Made by a program: the position numbers and the translations under genes | From: Heligmosomoides polygyrus polygyrus | Taxonomy: Eukaryota; Nematoda; Chromadorea; Rhabditida; Heligmosomidae | Reading direction: 5' to 3' | DNA: 64,000 bases | Assembly: GCA_947396885.1 (NCBI GenBank) | Contig: OX377202.1 | Location: forward strand, 18,166,001 to 18,230,000 | Notes under the pieces: model-generated | Told to the model about the DNA's origin: nothing | Database searches by the model: none | Seen by the model: the letters and a program-made list of their open reading frames with translations, nothing else | Shown here: piece after piece, positions 48,022 through 59,635 of the stretch | Position numbering within the stretch: the stretch's first letter is position 1 | How the letters are laid out: each line of letters opens with the position of its first letter

Positions 48022-48097
48022 AGCGCCGGTAATGTAATGGCGTAGAGCATCCACGCTCGGTCAGCGGAAGGTGCGGGTTCGAGTCCCGCCAGGCGCT
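48022..48097 (+). repeat. tRNA-like unit, best preserved
   Basis: Begins agcgccggtaatgtaatggc and ends gcgggttcgagtcccgccag then gcgct. Acceptor halves pair well (gcgccgg with caggcgc, one mismatch) and the T arm is perfect (gcggg/cccgc). The anticodon arm is irregular. It is the single-copy form of the inverted-pair family. Confidence 0.65.
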
Positions 48098-48429
48098 GGA
48101 GCTTTGATGGGAGGCTTAAAGAAACTGACTGATCGCAATAAAACGTCACTGTAACAACTAGTTATTATCAATTTTTGTTTATTAATCCCAATTTCTGTTG
48201 TTATTTATTGTTTATTATTATTTATTAATCACTAGACCAAATGCGTACATAATTTTTTTGTATATTAGGTTTTTGTTTTATTTCTTCTACTTATTATTTC
48301 TTGTTTTTAACAATATAGGCTAAACACTCATTGAACTACGACATTCCTGAAGAGTCGAATACGTGACTCATCCAAAACGGGGGTTGCTGACGTCAAAATT
48401 TAACTTCCCAGATAGCAATAGATCTGTCC

Positions 48430-49430
48430 CGTGAATCACTTGAAACACCTGCTGACCTTAGATGCTAAAAGACTTAAAAGAAGTTTAGGGTGGGACACGC
48501 CCTCTTCTTCCACCTGATGTGGATGTTGCGAATCGGTGATCCCGCTCGCGAGGGTGCATGCCCCTGTTGAGCCTGGTCCCCCATTCGCCCCGTGGGCTAC
48601 GAGGTACCAGGAGATCCAAGACCCAAGGGGACATACGGGGGAACCCATGGTGTGAATAAGCCACGCCCCCTTCCCTGGCAGACGGGGACCCGCGTGGTGA
48701 CTTTTCGCCTGTCGCGAGCAGCGCCTGGATTGACGCCCGCCCACACCACACGCCACGGGTGTCTACGGGCGTGCCGTATTGACGCCGGACTATAGTGAGC
48801 ACACCTGACCCCCTGCATTATCCGATATCTACATGGAATCCCATGAAACACAATAGCAATAGCATCCCAACAGGAGATGACCAAACAATGAATACACAGC
48901 AATACCAATAACAATACCATGAAGACATTATTAGGAGACTCACCACCTTCCTCGGCGTAGACAGCACAGTAGACATATATAACCGCGGCTCATTCCACAT
49001 ATCAACATCACACAGCCACATCAGTATAATACCGGAGACGGACGCTAGATAATATGAAACACAAGATTGATGGGACCGCTCCATTAGGACTGGAGTGGCT
49101 ATCCGAGGCTAGGCGAGCCCCATCCAGGCTCGCCGTCCTCCCCGTATTGCAGCCGGCTGGAGTGCGACGTAAGAAGCGGCAAGGCTCCGCTCAGAAGATC
49201 CCCGGAATGATGACAAGCGGGCTCACAAGTGCGGCGCCCCAGAGCCGCGCCCGCGCAGCCGCTCGACGCAACAACGGAAGTATAGAATGGACTCGGCGAG
49301 GTGCGGCATATAGCCGGCCCTCCGATCGATAGCGTGCGCGGGCAGGCCGGATCTCGGGGGCGCCTCATCGGGGTCCCGAGCGGATACGGTAGCCCGCGGG
49401 CGTTTGAAATAGAAGAATCTTTGAAAGCGT
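48430..49430. repeat. GC-rich unclassified segment, possible retroelement part
   Basis: About 1 kb is distinctly GC-rich, with an A-rich middle (48,840-48,960). Openings such as ggtgggacacgccctcttct and cgctcgcgagggtgcatgcc are unlike the flanks. An ATG at 49,054 opens a 92-codon basic peptide with no recognised domain. It could be the 5' region of a retroelement, but no reverse transcriptase, LTR or termini are visible. Confidence 0.4.
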
Positions 49431-49479
49431 ATAAAGTCTTTATAGCGATCCGTTTTATTCGCTCATGTGGTTGCATTGC

Positions 49480-49592
49480 AAAGAAACCGACACCCAAAGG
49501 ATGGAAGATCCTTGGCTGCCCTGGGAATCCAATCAATTCGTGGTGCATGCAAGATCAGCGCCTCCTCCTGCTGTGCTACATGCGGCTGCAGG
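49480..49592 (-). mobile_element. tRNA-derived SINE, short 5' piece
   Basis: Weak reverse match: aaggatggaagatccttggc and gcgcctcctcctgctgtgct. Confidence 0.4.
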
Positions 49593-49829
49593 TGACCACT
49601 CCCTTGAAATACCTTTTATTTCCTTTAAGTGTGAGCCTTAACACAGCGCGAAGTAACGGCATATGAACGCCAATCTGCCTCATAATCCAATCCAGCACTC
49701 TCACACGGAGTCCGTGATAAGCATGTGAATCCTATGGCAGCTTTTTGTTTCGAAATAGGTATTTTGTTCGTTTCTGAACAATCCGCACAGTCAATAACCT
49801 TAACGATATCGTAAATGCTACCGAGAGAG

Positions 49830-50029
49830 CAGCTGTTGCTATGGTTGCAGTATTTTTCATTGTGTCTCAGTTCAAAAGAATTCGAGACAGTGCTGAGTTG
49901 TGGTCGATTGTCTTGTCATCCGCTGGTCTTCTCAAGGCTGCTAAGAAGCGCATCGACCCACCTCCTGGGTACGTTACGATCCTCTCCTACGGAACCCGTG
50001 GAGTAGAAGGTCTCCAAAGTCGTGCATAA
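49830..50029 (+). other. ORF without identity
   Basis: The frame reads MVAVFFIVSQFKRIRDSAEL and on through KAAKKRIDPPPGYVTILSYG to a stop at 50,029. It looks more protein-like than the surrounding sequence, but I recognise no family and see no clear splice sites. It may be a remnant of a retrocopy or a mobile-element protein. Confidence 0.25.
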
Positions 50030-50070
50030 GCTGCAATGACCTTTCGATTAACTTCTATATTGCTAGTCTT

Positions 50071-50372
50071 GGGCGATTGTAGCGCAGTCGGATGATTTGG
50101 CGGCCGCCGCGTGCTCCGATACTAGGTTCTTCATTCGGATTTTCCGCCCAGGGCAACCAAGCCTTCTACTCACCCGGGGTCGGTGATTTAGTACCAGACT
50201 CGTTTGGGAAACATAAAACGCAAAATTGTTCATCGGCTGGCCATCTCAAGTCATTGTGTGGCCAAATACGCATCCAAATCACCTCCACGATGTTGCTCAG
50301 TCTCTTTTGGGACGCGTCATGCATTCCACCCCCGTAGGAGTGGAATGCATGGCGCATCCCAAAAGAGACTAT
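50071..50372 (+). mobile_element. tRNA-derived SINE with palindromic 3' end
   Basis: Forward SINE (head gggcgattgtagcgcagtcg) whose 3' region at 50,340-50,372 (gtggaatgcatggcgcatcc) is preceded by its own inverted copy (50,296-50,330). The two form a hairpin with a 10-base loop. Confidence 0.75.
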
Positions 50373-50934
50373 AAGCGCTGTAAATCGTTGATGTGTATGA
50401 GAATCTGGAGAAAATAGCTGCAATAGAAGACGTCATATATTCCTCTTTCGGCCGTTAGGGAAGCGATAATTTTAAACGCGCTGACAGAATTTCAGCCGCG
50501 TCGGTGAAGAATTTACAAGATCCAAAAATCCTAGTCGTAGGGGACACTTCTGCAAAAGCGGGACGAACTCGATTAGCGTGGCCTGCCCTGGAAAGCAAGT
50601 GGTAAGGGAAGGTTCTCATTAGAGGTAGTTCAGCGTCCTCTTTGTATGATGGTTCATTTTTAATTTTAACGTCGTTCTGCACCAGAAAATGTGAAGCGCT
50701 GCTCTCTCCATATTAGGATAGACCCAAAGGTCCTAGTGGGGTTGAAGTTGCTTCAAGAACTTGACTATACTTGCCGCTTTTATTGGTTCTCTAGGATAGT
50801 TCACGATGACTAAATAGGTTCATTATGTGTTCCTGTGCTGCGGTCCCATCTTATTGCAACCGGTTTTCCGATCCTGCAGGGTAAAGATTGATGCCTCCGA
50901 GAAAAGCAAAGCTATGTACTGTTGGACGGAGAGC

Positions 50935-51145
50935 CTTTGGAAGGTGGAAGGTAGAGTTGGCGTTAGTTATTCCTTTTTGGCGATGTGCCACGCGTTCTAA
51001 TTTAACGGATTATTATAAAGGCAATTCGAATGAGTATTTGGGTGTGCAATGACTACCAATGGCCAGCCGGCACAATATTATAGTTAGTGCTTCTGTCTTC
51101 TCAGGCACTCTTTGCAATCCGTCCACCCTGAAAGGACGCAAAAGT
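50935..51145 (-). mobile_element. tRNA-derived SINE, decayed
   Basis: Reverse 3' half: gatgtgccacgcgttctaat, ccaatggccagccggcacaa. Confidence 0.5.
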
Positions 51146-52221
51146 TGACTGCTTTTGATGGGACTGAACTTTCTATCATTCCATTGTGTACGCGAGAGTC
51201 GACGTTTCTTCCCATTCCGCTATCCGCTCCCAAGGAATTGAAAACATGAACCAAATGAACTTTCGCATTTCTCTGCTATGTCACGACTACTCTACACTGG
51301 GTAGTTTTTTTTCTATGTCTCTCGTTTATCCGTCTTATTATTTATTTATTTTATTTTTGCCATTTTTACGTCAAACTGGACACTTTGGCAAGCGAACAAG
51401 AAATCTTTAAAGAAGGTTATACTAAGGTTTTCTAGAACAAAAACTATTCTAATCGTTTTGGAGAAACTCTAGCTTAATGTGGAATAAAACTTCATATATT
51501 TGAAAGACGTTGGCTCCGATTTAGGGAGCGCCAAGCGTGATTCAGAAAAGAGTCCAATTGACGTGAAAGTGGTCTATTTATTTGTTTGTTTATTTATTTA
51601 TACTCTCACTAAATTGTGCGCAATGGCAACAAGTTAACTAACATGTTCGAAGCGAAGGCAAAATAGTGATCATGAAGAAAACACTGAATTCAACTTCCGC
51701 AACAACTCAGCATATCACGTTATCTGAACTCCTACAGCTTTTTTAGCCGCTAGAACTTTCTCAGCAGTTTTGCTAAGTTCCTTGCGGCAACTGTTGGTCG
51801 AATGACTTCCACTTATGCATGAGCCATGAAAGTTTCTTGGGAAATTGTTACACGCATTCGGGTCGAACGGGTTTTTCGAGGAATTCCTATGCGTGTCCGA
51901 ATTTCCGCCGATTGTACAGGAAACTCAATGGTTTACAGCGCCGTTCACACTTGTGTGTTCGATGATTGATGTACCTGAATAAAGAGTTACTCATGCGAAA
52001 ACTATTTTTGACAGCGCAATCTGCAAAGAGATTGGTTAGATCGCATTCTTGTTGCAGAAGAGCGGTTAGATCGCATTCCTGTGACAAAGGAGTTTCTGTG
52101 GGCGCATTCGACACTTCTGAATAAGCTATTCATCCCTCCCACGTCACCTTTGGGGATCCATTATAGGTTCTACATGTCCTCCGGTTGCTGCGTACAAGTT
52201 GGGCAGGACATATATTCATTG

Positions 52222-52287
52222 TGTAAGTAGTATATATGACGCATTCCCAAAAGGGTCTGATTGACGGCAATCTTTATCCCTGTCTCA
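52222..52287 (+). mobile_element. tRNA-derived SINE, 3' piece
   Basis: gacgcattcccaaaagggtc then a tail-like tctttatccctg, just before the GC-rich candidate exon. Confidence 0.45.
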
Positions 52288-52416
52288 TCCCTATGAAGCG
52301 CTTGTGGTTTGAACACTTCCGTTACCGTTGGCTGCCGAGAGCTCCTGACGCGATCCCGAGCTTCCAGCGATTCCCATGGTCAAGTGTCGTGTGTTCCGGT
52401 CGCTCGTAAACGATTC

Positions 52417-52497
52417 ATGGCCGCAGATCGTCCTATGTATCCACCCGTGTCCCGGCGCCGTCCGTCGGAGGATGGACGGAGGCCTCGGCTGAAATCG
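52417..52497 (+). CDS. Possible short alternative first exon
   Basis: Within a GC-rich stretch (about 52,300-52,550), an ATG in good context (ttcATGGCC) opens MAADRPMYPPVSRRRPSEDG followed by a basic stretch, ending at a donor-like TCG|gtgtgt in phase 0. The frame is also open upstream to 52,297. Phase 0 matches exon 5 and the 35.9 kb candidate. An isoform starting here would lack the N-terminal helical region and begin just before the F-BAR domain. No homology is recognised. Confidence 0.33.
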
Positions 52498-54551
52498 GTG
52501 TGTATTCTGACGAGCCGCGGAATCATGCGTAGCGGCGGGTCTTGCTTGAATATTCAATGAGTTCCCTACTCTTCAGACTTCTGGAGCCGCGATTTTCTAC
52601 ACTTTTCCGGTTCTTTAGAATTCGTGCAGTTTCATTACTGAGGTTCATCACAAGCTCTACTTGTGCTGCCCAGTTTCTTAGGTTTCTTCTTAAAATAATG
52701 GCGAGCTCAGACTAATTAAAACGGCTATTTTGAATCATTTGAGGTGTAGACAAATCTTCGAGTTCGAAGTTAAGGTTTTTAGTGTCTCACGTCCTACTCC
52801 ACCATGAATCTGCTTAATGTACTGATCTGGTTCCAACTCGAATCGCGGATTTTTCACAAAATGTAATTTTTGATTTGATGCAGTACAGTAGGGTTTTAGG
52901 CGTAAAATTTTAATGCGATGCTGTTGATTTGGCCTTCTAGAATAAGCTTCTAAGCCTAATTGCATTTCAGCTGTGCGTGTCTCCTTTCCTTGGCCCATTC
53001 TTCCTAGATGACCTCCTATTACTGAAGTTCAGACCGAGTTCAGTGCGCACATGAATCAGAAACGTTCCTGCTTTTCCTTAATATTTTTCTCGCTTTTGGT
53101 CAAAATAATGGAAAATTCGTATTTTTGCATCAAGCAGGATGTAAACCAGTTTACTAGTGGTCTATTTCTGCAGTCTTGGCCTCTAAGTTCAATCTTACGC
53201 TAAATCTGCTTGACGTGCTGTTCTCGCCCTAGGAGCGTATCCTTTTCTCTGTCCACATTCGGTTTTTTTATTAATTTTGGCATTGTTCCGCACTTTGTTC
53301 TCATATCCCAAGATTATCGACTTATCGAACTTATATGGCTTACGTTTCGGCGTTGTTGCGTTTGCTAATTCCTCAAACTTGGGTAATTAAACCGTAGCAT
53401 TATATTCCTGAAAGTTTTTTCGCCTGATGCATCACGGGAACCTATGTTCTCTTGATTCGGCTTCTATCTAACCACAGATGGCTTGAAGGCAACAATTCTT
53501 TATCTGGCTTACTTTACTATTAAATTTTATTTTCGATTTTTGGATATGATATTTCCTTGTCTTTTTATCTGTTTTTAAATAATCTCATCGAATAATTATC
53601 GTCAACTTTTGTGCGCATATGACAATGAACTGTTGCTTTATGTAGCGATTTATATAATAGGATGACATCCGAAGCTTTATGTATGTCTACCGATTCTGGC
53701 TCTTGTTTTGAAAAAAACTGAATCTTTGGAGTTACCTCAGAAGTGACTAGGACTTCTTCTTGTTTAAAACCTATCGGGCTGACTTAGATTTTTGTAAATA
53801 ATGGAAGGTCAATCAGAATTGAATCCATAATTTTGAATCATACACAACATATCGCTCGAGGAATATGTCATTTAGTTTCTAAGCTTCTACTCAACGCTAT
53901 GCCTGCTTATCGTGCAGGTCCGGCCTAAATTTCCGTCGCATATTTTGCAAAATATGCAAATTATTCCAATTTTTGGCAAAATATGGGTCGTGGAATTAAT
54001 GGCATAAAAATTAGCTTCGGACGTCCGAAGTCAGGTTGTGAACGCCTTCATTAGCAGTGTTATTGGGCTTTCTTTTCGAATTCGCCTTACATTTGTTTAA
54101 TAGTTTTACCAAATTCTGATGATTCTTCTTGCCGGTTATGAAACGGAACGGTTGCACAAGAAGTCCAACTGATAGGAGGAGAGTGTTCTCCAGAAGTCGA
54201 TAGCGTCACCGCTATTCCTATTATCTTGTTGAACTCTTGGTTTGGCCCTCCTTCTAAACTTTTTTGAGAATGATTATTCGTTTCTGTACCTACGTCTCAA
54301 ACCACATAGAAAGAACGACAAAGAAACACGTCAACTTGTTGTGCTGATAAGTTTTGTTTTTGAAGATTTTTGTGGTTACTTGTTTATTTTTCTTGAAATT
54401 TTCCTACGTTTGTGAAGAACGTCGTCAAATATTGCGTAAATATTTCGTATGCGTGGAACATATGTACTAGATTCTCTCCTTAAACTCGACTTCAAGCAGT
54501 GATAAATCCTATTGAATTACAGCCCTTATAATTAGTACAAGTCTCTCGTGT

Positions 54552-54832
54552 GGGCACGGTATGTAGCTCGATCGTGGGAGGCGCTGGCTGTCACCTCCTG
54601 CCCGAATCGTGATCCAGGGTGTAGATCCCGAGGCGAACCACGCAGAGTTTATCTTAGCATTAATTCACTGAATTGATGCCAATTCTGTCTAGGAAGGTTA
54701 AAACACTGCCTTCTCCATCGCCTGGCTAGCACAGCTCTTCGAATCGACCAACTACGCATTCAAATGGACTCCTCAATATTGCGTAGAAGTAGAACACATT
54801 GCACGTCCCACTCAGGGATTGACTGACCTTGT
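54552..54832 (+). mobile_element. tRNA-derived SINE, diverged
   Basis: Head gggcacggtatgtagctcga, body tgtctaggaaggttaaaaca, 3' part gcacgtcccactcagggatt. Confidence 0.6.
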
Positions 54833-54849
54833 AGGCAATTAGACCATTT

Positions 54850-55330
54850 GGTATACCGTCATAGCGATATTTCGTTGCGATCAAAACTTCTAGCGCCAGG
54901 CAGGACTCGAACCCGCACCAACCTCTGACCGGGCGGGAATGCTATACGCCTTTACTCCACCGGCGCCGTTTGATCGAGCGCAACATCCACACCTCATGGG
55001 ACCCCGATACCAGCCACTTGAGGCTTAAAGAAACTGATTTGAATCGTTTCTATCAAGACCTACAGCTTAAATGTTGCCATGCTGATATCTGCGGCCGGCT
55101 CATCCCGAAATACGGGTGAGTGCTGATCGGTCTCACGAGGTGTGGATGTTGCGTTCGATTAAACGGCGCCGATGGTGTAATGGCGTAGCGCATTCCCGTC
55201 CGGTCAGAGGGAGGTACAGGTTCGAGTCCCGCCTGACGCTTGAAGTTTTGAACATCGTTATGACAGCTTACAACTTCGACACCAGCCACTTGAGGCTTAA
55301 AGAAACTGATTTGAATCATTTAGTATACCA
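54850..55330. mobile_element. Foldback element with inverted pair of tRNA-like units
   Basis: A minus unit (54,892-54,967) and a plus unit (55,164-55,240) sit in inverted arms that extend on both sides (tgtggatgttgcgttcgatt at right is the inverse of the left arm's aatcg-type sequence at 54,970-54,995). A 40-bp sequence, ccagccacttgaggcttaaa, occurs as a direct repeat at 55,012 and 55,281. The plus unit has acceptor cggcgccg and T arm acagg/ttcgagtcccgc. Confidence 0.75.
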
Positions 55331-55509
55331 TTGAATCTGAAGAGACTGTGACACTCAAAGCCTCTTTGATATATCTCTGTGTCATCTCAGTAAAGACACT
55401 CTTTTCTTTTCTCTTTTGGGCTGCATCACTTTCCAAATGTAGAAAGTGTTTTGGTGGTTCATTAAGTAGACTTTAGTATCACACATATTTATTTGTGACT
55501 AATCCATTA

Positions 55510-56793
55510 GGTTGTAACGAATTAAATGGCACTGGCTCGCGTCATTTTTTGGCGCGTCTTTACGCGTTTGATCAAGAACAAACCGTAACATGTGGCATAT
55601 AGTTTAGAAGCGCAAACTTTGCTCTATCGGAGAGTACCAAATTTTCTATGTAAAAGTGGGAAAACTTTAGAGTTTTATTGACTTTTTTGCAGATGGACAG
55701 AAGGGTAATCCGAGGCATTTACTTGTATGAATTCAAGCTGGGCACTACAGCTAAGGAGGTGGACGAGAGGATCAACGCCGCATTCGGTCAAGGATGTTGA
55801 ACAATTCGGACGGCGTATCGTTGGTATCAGAAGTTCCGGAATGGAGATGAGAGCTTGGAAGAACATGAAGGTCGTGGGAGGCATAGTGATGTTGATGAGG
55901 ACAAGCTGAGAGATGTGCTAGAGGAGGATCCACACAAAGGTACCAGGAAGATAGCGAAGGTTCTTGGCGTCAGTCACAACACAGCTGCCCGGCATATGAA
56001 GGAAATTGGAAAGACCAAAAAGCTGGAAAGATGGGTGCCTCACGAGCTGTCTGAGGAGCAAAGAAACCGACGATATGAGATCTCGTCCCACTGCTTCTGC
56101 GGAACGAAACGGACCCATTCCTTGATCGCATCGTAACCTGTGACGAGAAATGGATAATGTACACAACAGGCGACGATCGGCACAGTGGGTGGACAGCGAT
56201 GAGAGCCCCAAGGTTTTTGCGAAGCCGGAATTGCACCAAAAGAAAGTAATGGTGACAGTATGGTGGTGTTCGCTGGGAATTATTCACCACAGCTTCCTCC
56301 CTCCCGGTGAATCCACCACGGCAGAGAAGTACTGCATTGAAATTGAAGAAATGATGAAAAAGTTGAAGGATATCCGGCCGGCCTTGGTAAACCGAAGGCG
56401 AGTTCTCCTTCTGCACGACAATGCTCGCCCCAATGTGGCACGAATGACGTTGCAGAAGTTGAATGAGCTGAGCATTGAAACTCTACCACATCCTCCGGTT
56501 TCTCCCGACCTCTCCCCAACAGACTACCACTTCTTCAAGCATCTTGGCGACTTCTTGGTAGGGAAAATATTCAAATACCAACAGGATGCCGAAAGTGCCT
56601 TCGAAGATTTCTTCAATTCCAGAACTTCTGATTTTTATGCTACTGGGATAAAAAAGCTAGTGTCACGTTGGCAAAGATGTGTAGAGTCAGAAGGTTTTTA
56701 TTTCGATTAATAAACTTGCCTACAACTACAACTTGTCGAGATATTAACTGTTTAAATTTGCAGTGGTTCAGTGCCATTTATTTCGTTACAACC
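55510..56793 (+). mobile_element. Mariner transposon, bandit/Hsmar1-like
   Basis: Inverted ends: ggttgtaacgaattaaatgg then cactg at left, and cagtgccatttatttcgtta then caacc at right; flanked by TA (55,508-55,509 and 56,794-56,795). At 1,284 bp it has the full length of a mariner. The transposase closely follows the mariner domain of human SETMAR and hence the hookworm element bandit, which was described as Hsmar1-related and possibly passed between host and parasite. Confidence 0.92.
55693..56710 (+). pseudogene. Mariner transposase (bandit-like), broken
   Basis: Starts MDRRVIRGIYLYEFKLGTTA and keeps the paired helix-turn-helix region (VLGVSHNTAARHMKEIGK), the linker WVPHEL, and the catalytic domain with TCDEKW, LLHDNARPN and SPDLSPTDYHFF. 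The spacing between second and third catalytic Asp is 34 residues (DD34D), and the third is Asp, unlike the Asn of SETMAR. It is broken by a TGA at codon 36 (55,798-55,800) and frameshifts near 56,090 and 56,162. It ends GFYFD and TAA at 56,710. Few lesions for its length suggest a fairly young copy. Confidence 0.9.
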
Positions 56794-56795
56794 TA

Positions 56796-59438
56796 ATACA
56801 ATCGGTAATTTGATCAATTGTTCAACGTACAATTACAACCAAATTTGAAGCATTCTAACGTATGTAATTTGATGTAAATTTGTGCTTGAATTTTGGGCTT
56901 TGACCTTACTGAATCTTAGTCTCTAGAAGGGAATCAGGAGCGATCAGGAGCGGTCAGGAGTCCGGATAGCCTAAGCGATCCGCTCTTATCCACTCATAAG
57001 CGAGTTAGCGATTTAGTTTAAAGTTTGATATCATAAACTAAAAGTTCATGACATAAAGGTTGCTACCCGAATTGTTTACGTTTGTTTGGTTGCTAATGTT
57101 TATGTTTATGTTGTTGTGAATGTTGTTACATTCATAACCCAAGCAGGATTGATCTTATAATAGATATACGTGCATGTAAACATGAAATAAAAACGTTACG
57201 TAAGAGCATATGGTGCATGAAAGCGCGACAACCAAGTATTCCCCTAGAGAAGGACCCTATTAATTCTGAAAAGAGCAGAGCGAGCCAAAACAGTCCCCGG
57301 ATTCTGATGAAAGCCTCCAAGGCCTTCTAACCATCTGTTGAAAGTCGATGTTCTCCCTGTTCAGAGTTCGACAGAAGTGTACACGACGTGTCAACGATCG
57401 GCGCCGTTGCAACGTCGACACTCTACCTATCAGGATATCGACGGAAATGGTACGGAAATGAGTGCGTTGATGAGTCGCGTTATCGATCGCCGCATTGAAT
57501 CACTGTTTAAGCGGGTTTTCAATAAAATCTGAATCCGACATATAAAGGACGGCCGGTGGTCATAGGCTTCCTATGTGTGGGTGTATGTTTGGCAATTTAG
57601 CAGTGGAATTATCAGGTGTTTAAGACGATTTTTAACGGCGTTTTAAGCGTATTCTGTAGCGTTTTTATTACCACACTGGGGCGCAGGATTTGAGAACATT
57701 GAGAGTAACGCTGAGTGCTAAAATTGTGTTTTCAGAGTGAAACCGAGCTTAATACTTCAAGCTCGAGCCCCTTTTCTTGCATAGTCCATATTTTTTAACT
57801 TTTGCACTAGGTATTCCGAAATAATCTGCAAAAATATTTCTTTAGTCCAGCTGCAGTTCATAGTGGTATCCAAATTGCTCACAACTTTGTTGGTGCTAGT
57901 TCTTTTAGAGCTGAATACTGCTATTTGATTGTCACATTTTTTCAATGGCGCACTTCAGGTGCAACAATGAAAGAATGCTTGAATAGACCTACCCTATTTC
58001 TCTAGCTAAATCTGAGTAGGAAAATATGCAGAAACCAACGGATAACGATAGCTAGAGAATAAAATTTTGCATTTAGAGGAAGAGACAACCTTCCAGTATG
58101 TATAGCATTTTTACGTCAAATTGGACACTCATCTAAGCTAGCGTAAGACATTTGAAATCAAAGCGAACTCTTGTAAGTCGAAATGAACTTTAGGCAGGTT
58201 AAGTTACAAACTCACTAAGATAGTTAGAATAACTTTTTGTTCAAGGAAAATTTGGAGAACTTTCTCTGAAATTTTTTAGTTCAGCTCCCAAAAGGCCCTA
58301 ACATATGTAACTATTTTATAAAAATTTTATTTTTCAAGAAGAAATAGTAAATTAAATTTTGTTTTGAAGCGCGCTAAGGCAGCAATCAAGTAGTGCATTA
58401 AAAGTCTGGATCGCGCCATGCTCTCGAAATGCAAGTCGCAATGATTATTTGATTGATAGGGTAAGTACTGCTTACATACAGCAAGAAAGTGGGAATATAT
58501 AATAATAATTTATTACATTGTTTAAGACAAACGTTAGAAAACGCGACAAACAGCAACACAGACCAGAGAAAATATGAGAATCTTCGTACAATGGCAGCGT
58601 TAAAGCAAGACAATTCATTAAGGTAGGAGTTGAGAGGAGAATGTAGGGGTAGTGAAATGTTTAGAAGCTGAGAATCTTCTCAGAGGCCATCCGTTTGAAA
58701 GAAGGAAAGTTGGGAGGTGTATGCACTATCGCGCTTTTCAAAGATGCGTACATAGATCCTGCTCTTACAACAAATGAATTCGCTCGGATATTAGTCCTAG
58801 GTCTTCGATAAGTCAGTTTATAGCAATTTCCTCGCGTCTTCGATGCTATGTAACTGTAGAATGTTGCGCTATCAACGTCACACATTCCAGACATTATCTT
58901 AAAAACCATGGAGACATCTCTTAGTTTCCTGTTTAATATATGTGTTTTTACAATTGTTTCTGTTGCACCGCTTGCAGGTGTGGAACTGCATGTAAACAGA
59001 AATGTTGTTATCAATCGAATAAAAATCGTGGTTAAAAAATCGAAGTTACGGACGGGGCGTGGCGCAATCTCTGTTTTGGCAAAACAAAATGATCGCTTTG
59101 CTGCTCTTTAAAAGTAGTGTTAAATCATTGTTTTTCCTCAGAAAATTAAGTTTTTATAAAATTTCCAACTATGTGTTCTCTTATTGGAAGGTAAATTAAA
59201 ACTTCAAAGAAAGTTGTACTAAAATTTTCCTTAACAAAAAATTATTCGAACATTTTTTGAGGGCTTCTGGTTTAGGATAGAAGAAACTCATTTCGATTTG
59301 GAAAAGGTTGCTTTGATTTTAAACGTCTTAGACTAGCTTAGAAGAGTGTCCAATTTGTTATGAAAAGTGTCCAATTCGACGTAAAAATGGTATATAAAAG
59401 CGTTGGTGGGTTCGGATTCCTATTTGTCTGTGTGTCAG
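56796..59438. repeat. AT-rich intron with diverged repeats
   Basis: From about 58,100 to 59,400, phrases such as caaattggacactc-like, gtgtccaatttgttatgaaa and ttcgacgtaaaaatggtata recur with 43.1-44.2 and 51.4-51.6 kb. No gene; ORFs at 57,132-57,945 and 58,398-59,111 show no motif. Confidence 0.45.
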
Positions 59439-59532
59439 TGCGTTGCAAAATTATTGACCTCTTCACGGCTATCACAACACTTGCATAGGGTCAACCAAAC
59501 AATCAATATGAAAGCGAAATACTTCTTTTTAG

Positions 59533-59626
59533 ACGAACACAGTCAGCTAATGGATCTCGATCGGATACTCAATAGCCGTATAGATGGGCTTGAAATCGCG
59601 TTTGAGAGAACGAAAGCGTGGAGCAA
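59533..59626 (+). CDS. spv-1: spv-1-like exon 6, start of F-BAR domain
   Basis: The acceptor acttctttttag and donor AGCAA|gtatgg give an exon entering in phase 1 and leaving in phase 2. It encodes EHSQLMDLDRILNSRIDGLE and then IAFERTKAWS, corresponding to the start of the F-BAR domain in GMIP (GGVDAALEYAKTWSRYAKELL). The frame is open upstream to 59,403. An alternative acceptor at 59,438 (tctgtgtgtcag) would add 31 codons and enter in phase 0, which fits exon 5 directly. A short (TTTA)n run follows in the intron. Confidence 0.8.
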
Positions 59627-59635
59627 GTATGGCTT

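Larger units (their letters stand above)
32882..59532. other. Giant intron 5 of the spv-1-like gene (26.7 kb)
   Basis: Between exons 5 and 6 lie many SINE copies, foldbacks, a bandit-like mariner and GC-rich patches. Two patches look like alternative first exons (35.9 and 52.4 kb) and one like a linker exon (42.5 kb). Stretches 33,240-35,230, 38,880-39,740, 51,580-52,200 and 52,560-54,550 are non-coding with nothing recognised. Confidence 0.6.

Noticed and set aside
48022..48097. Functional tRNA gene
   Set aside because: Acceptor and T arms are good, but the anticodon arm does not give a standard 7-base loop with U33, and the unit belongs to a repeated family.
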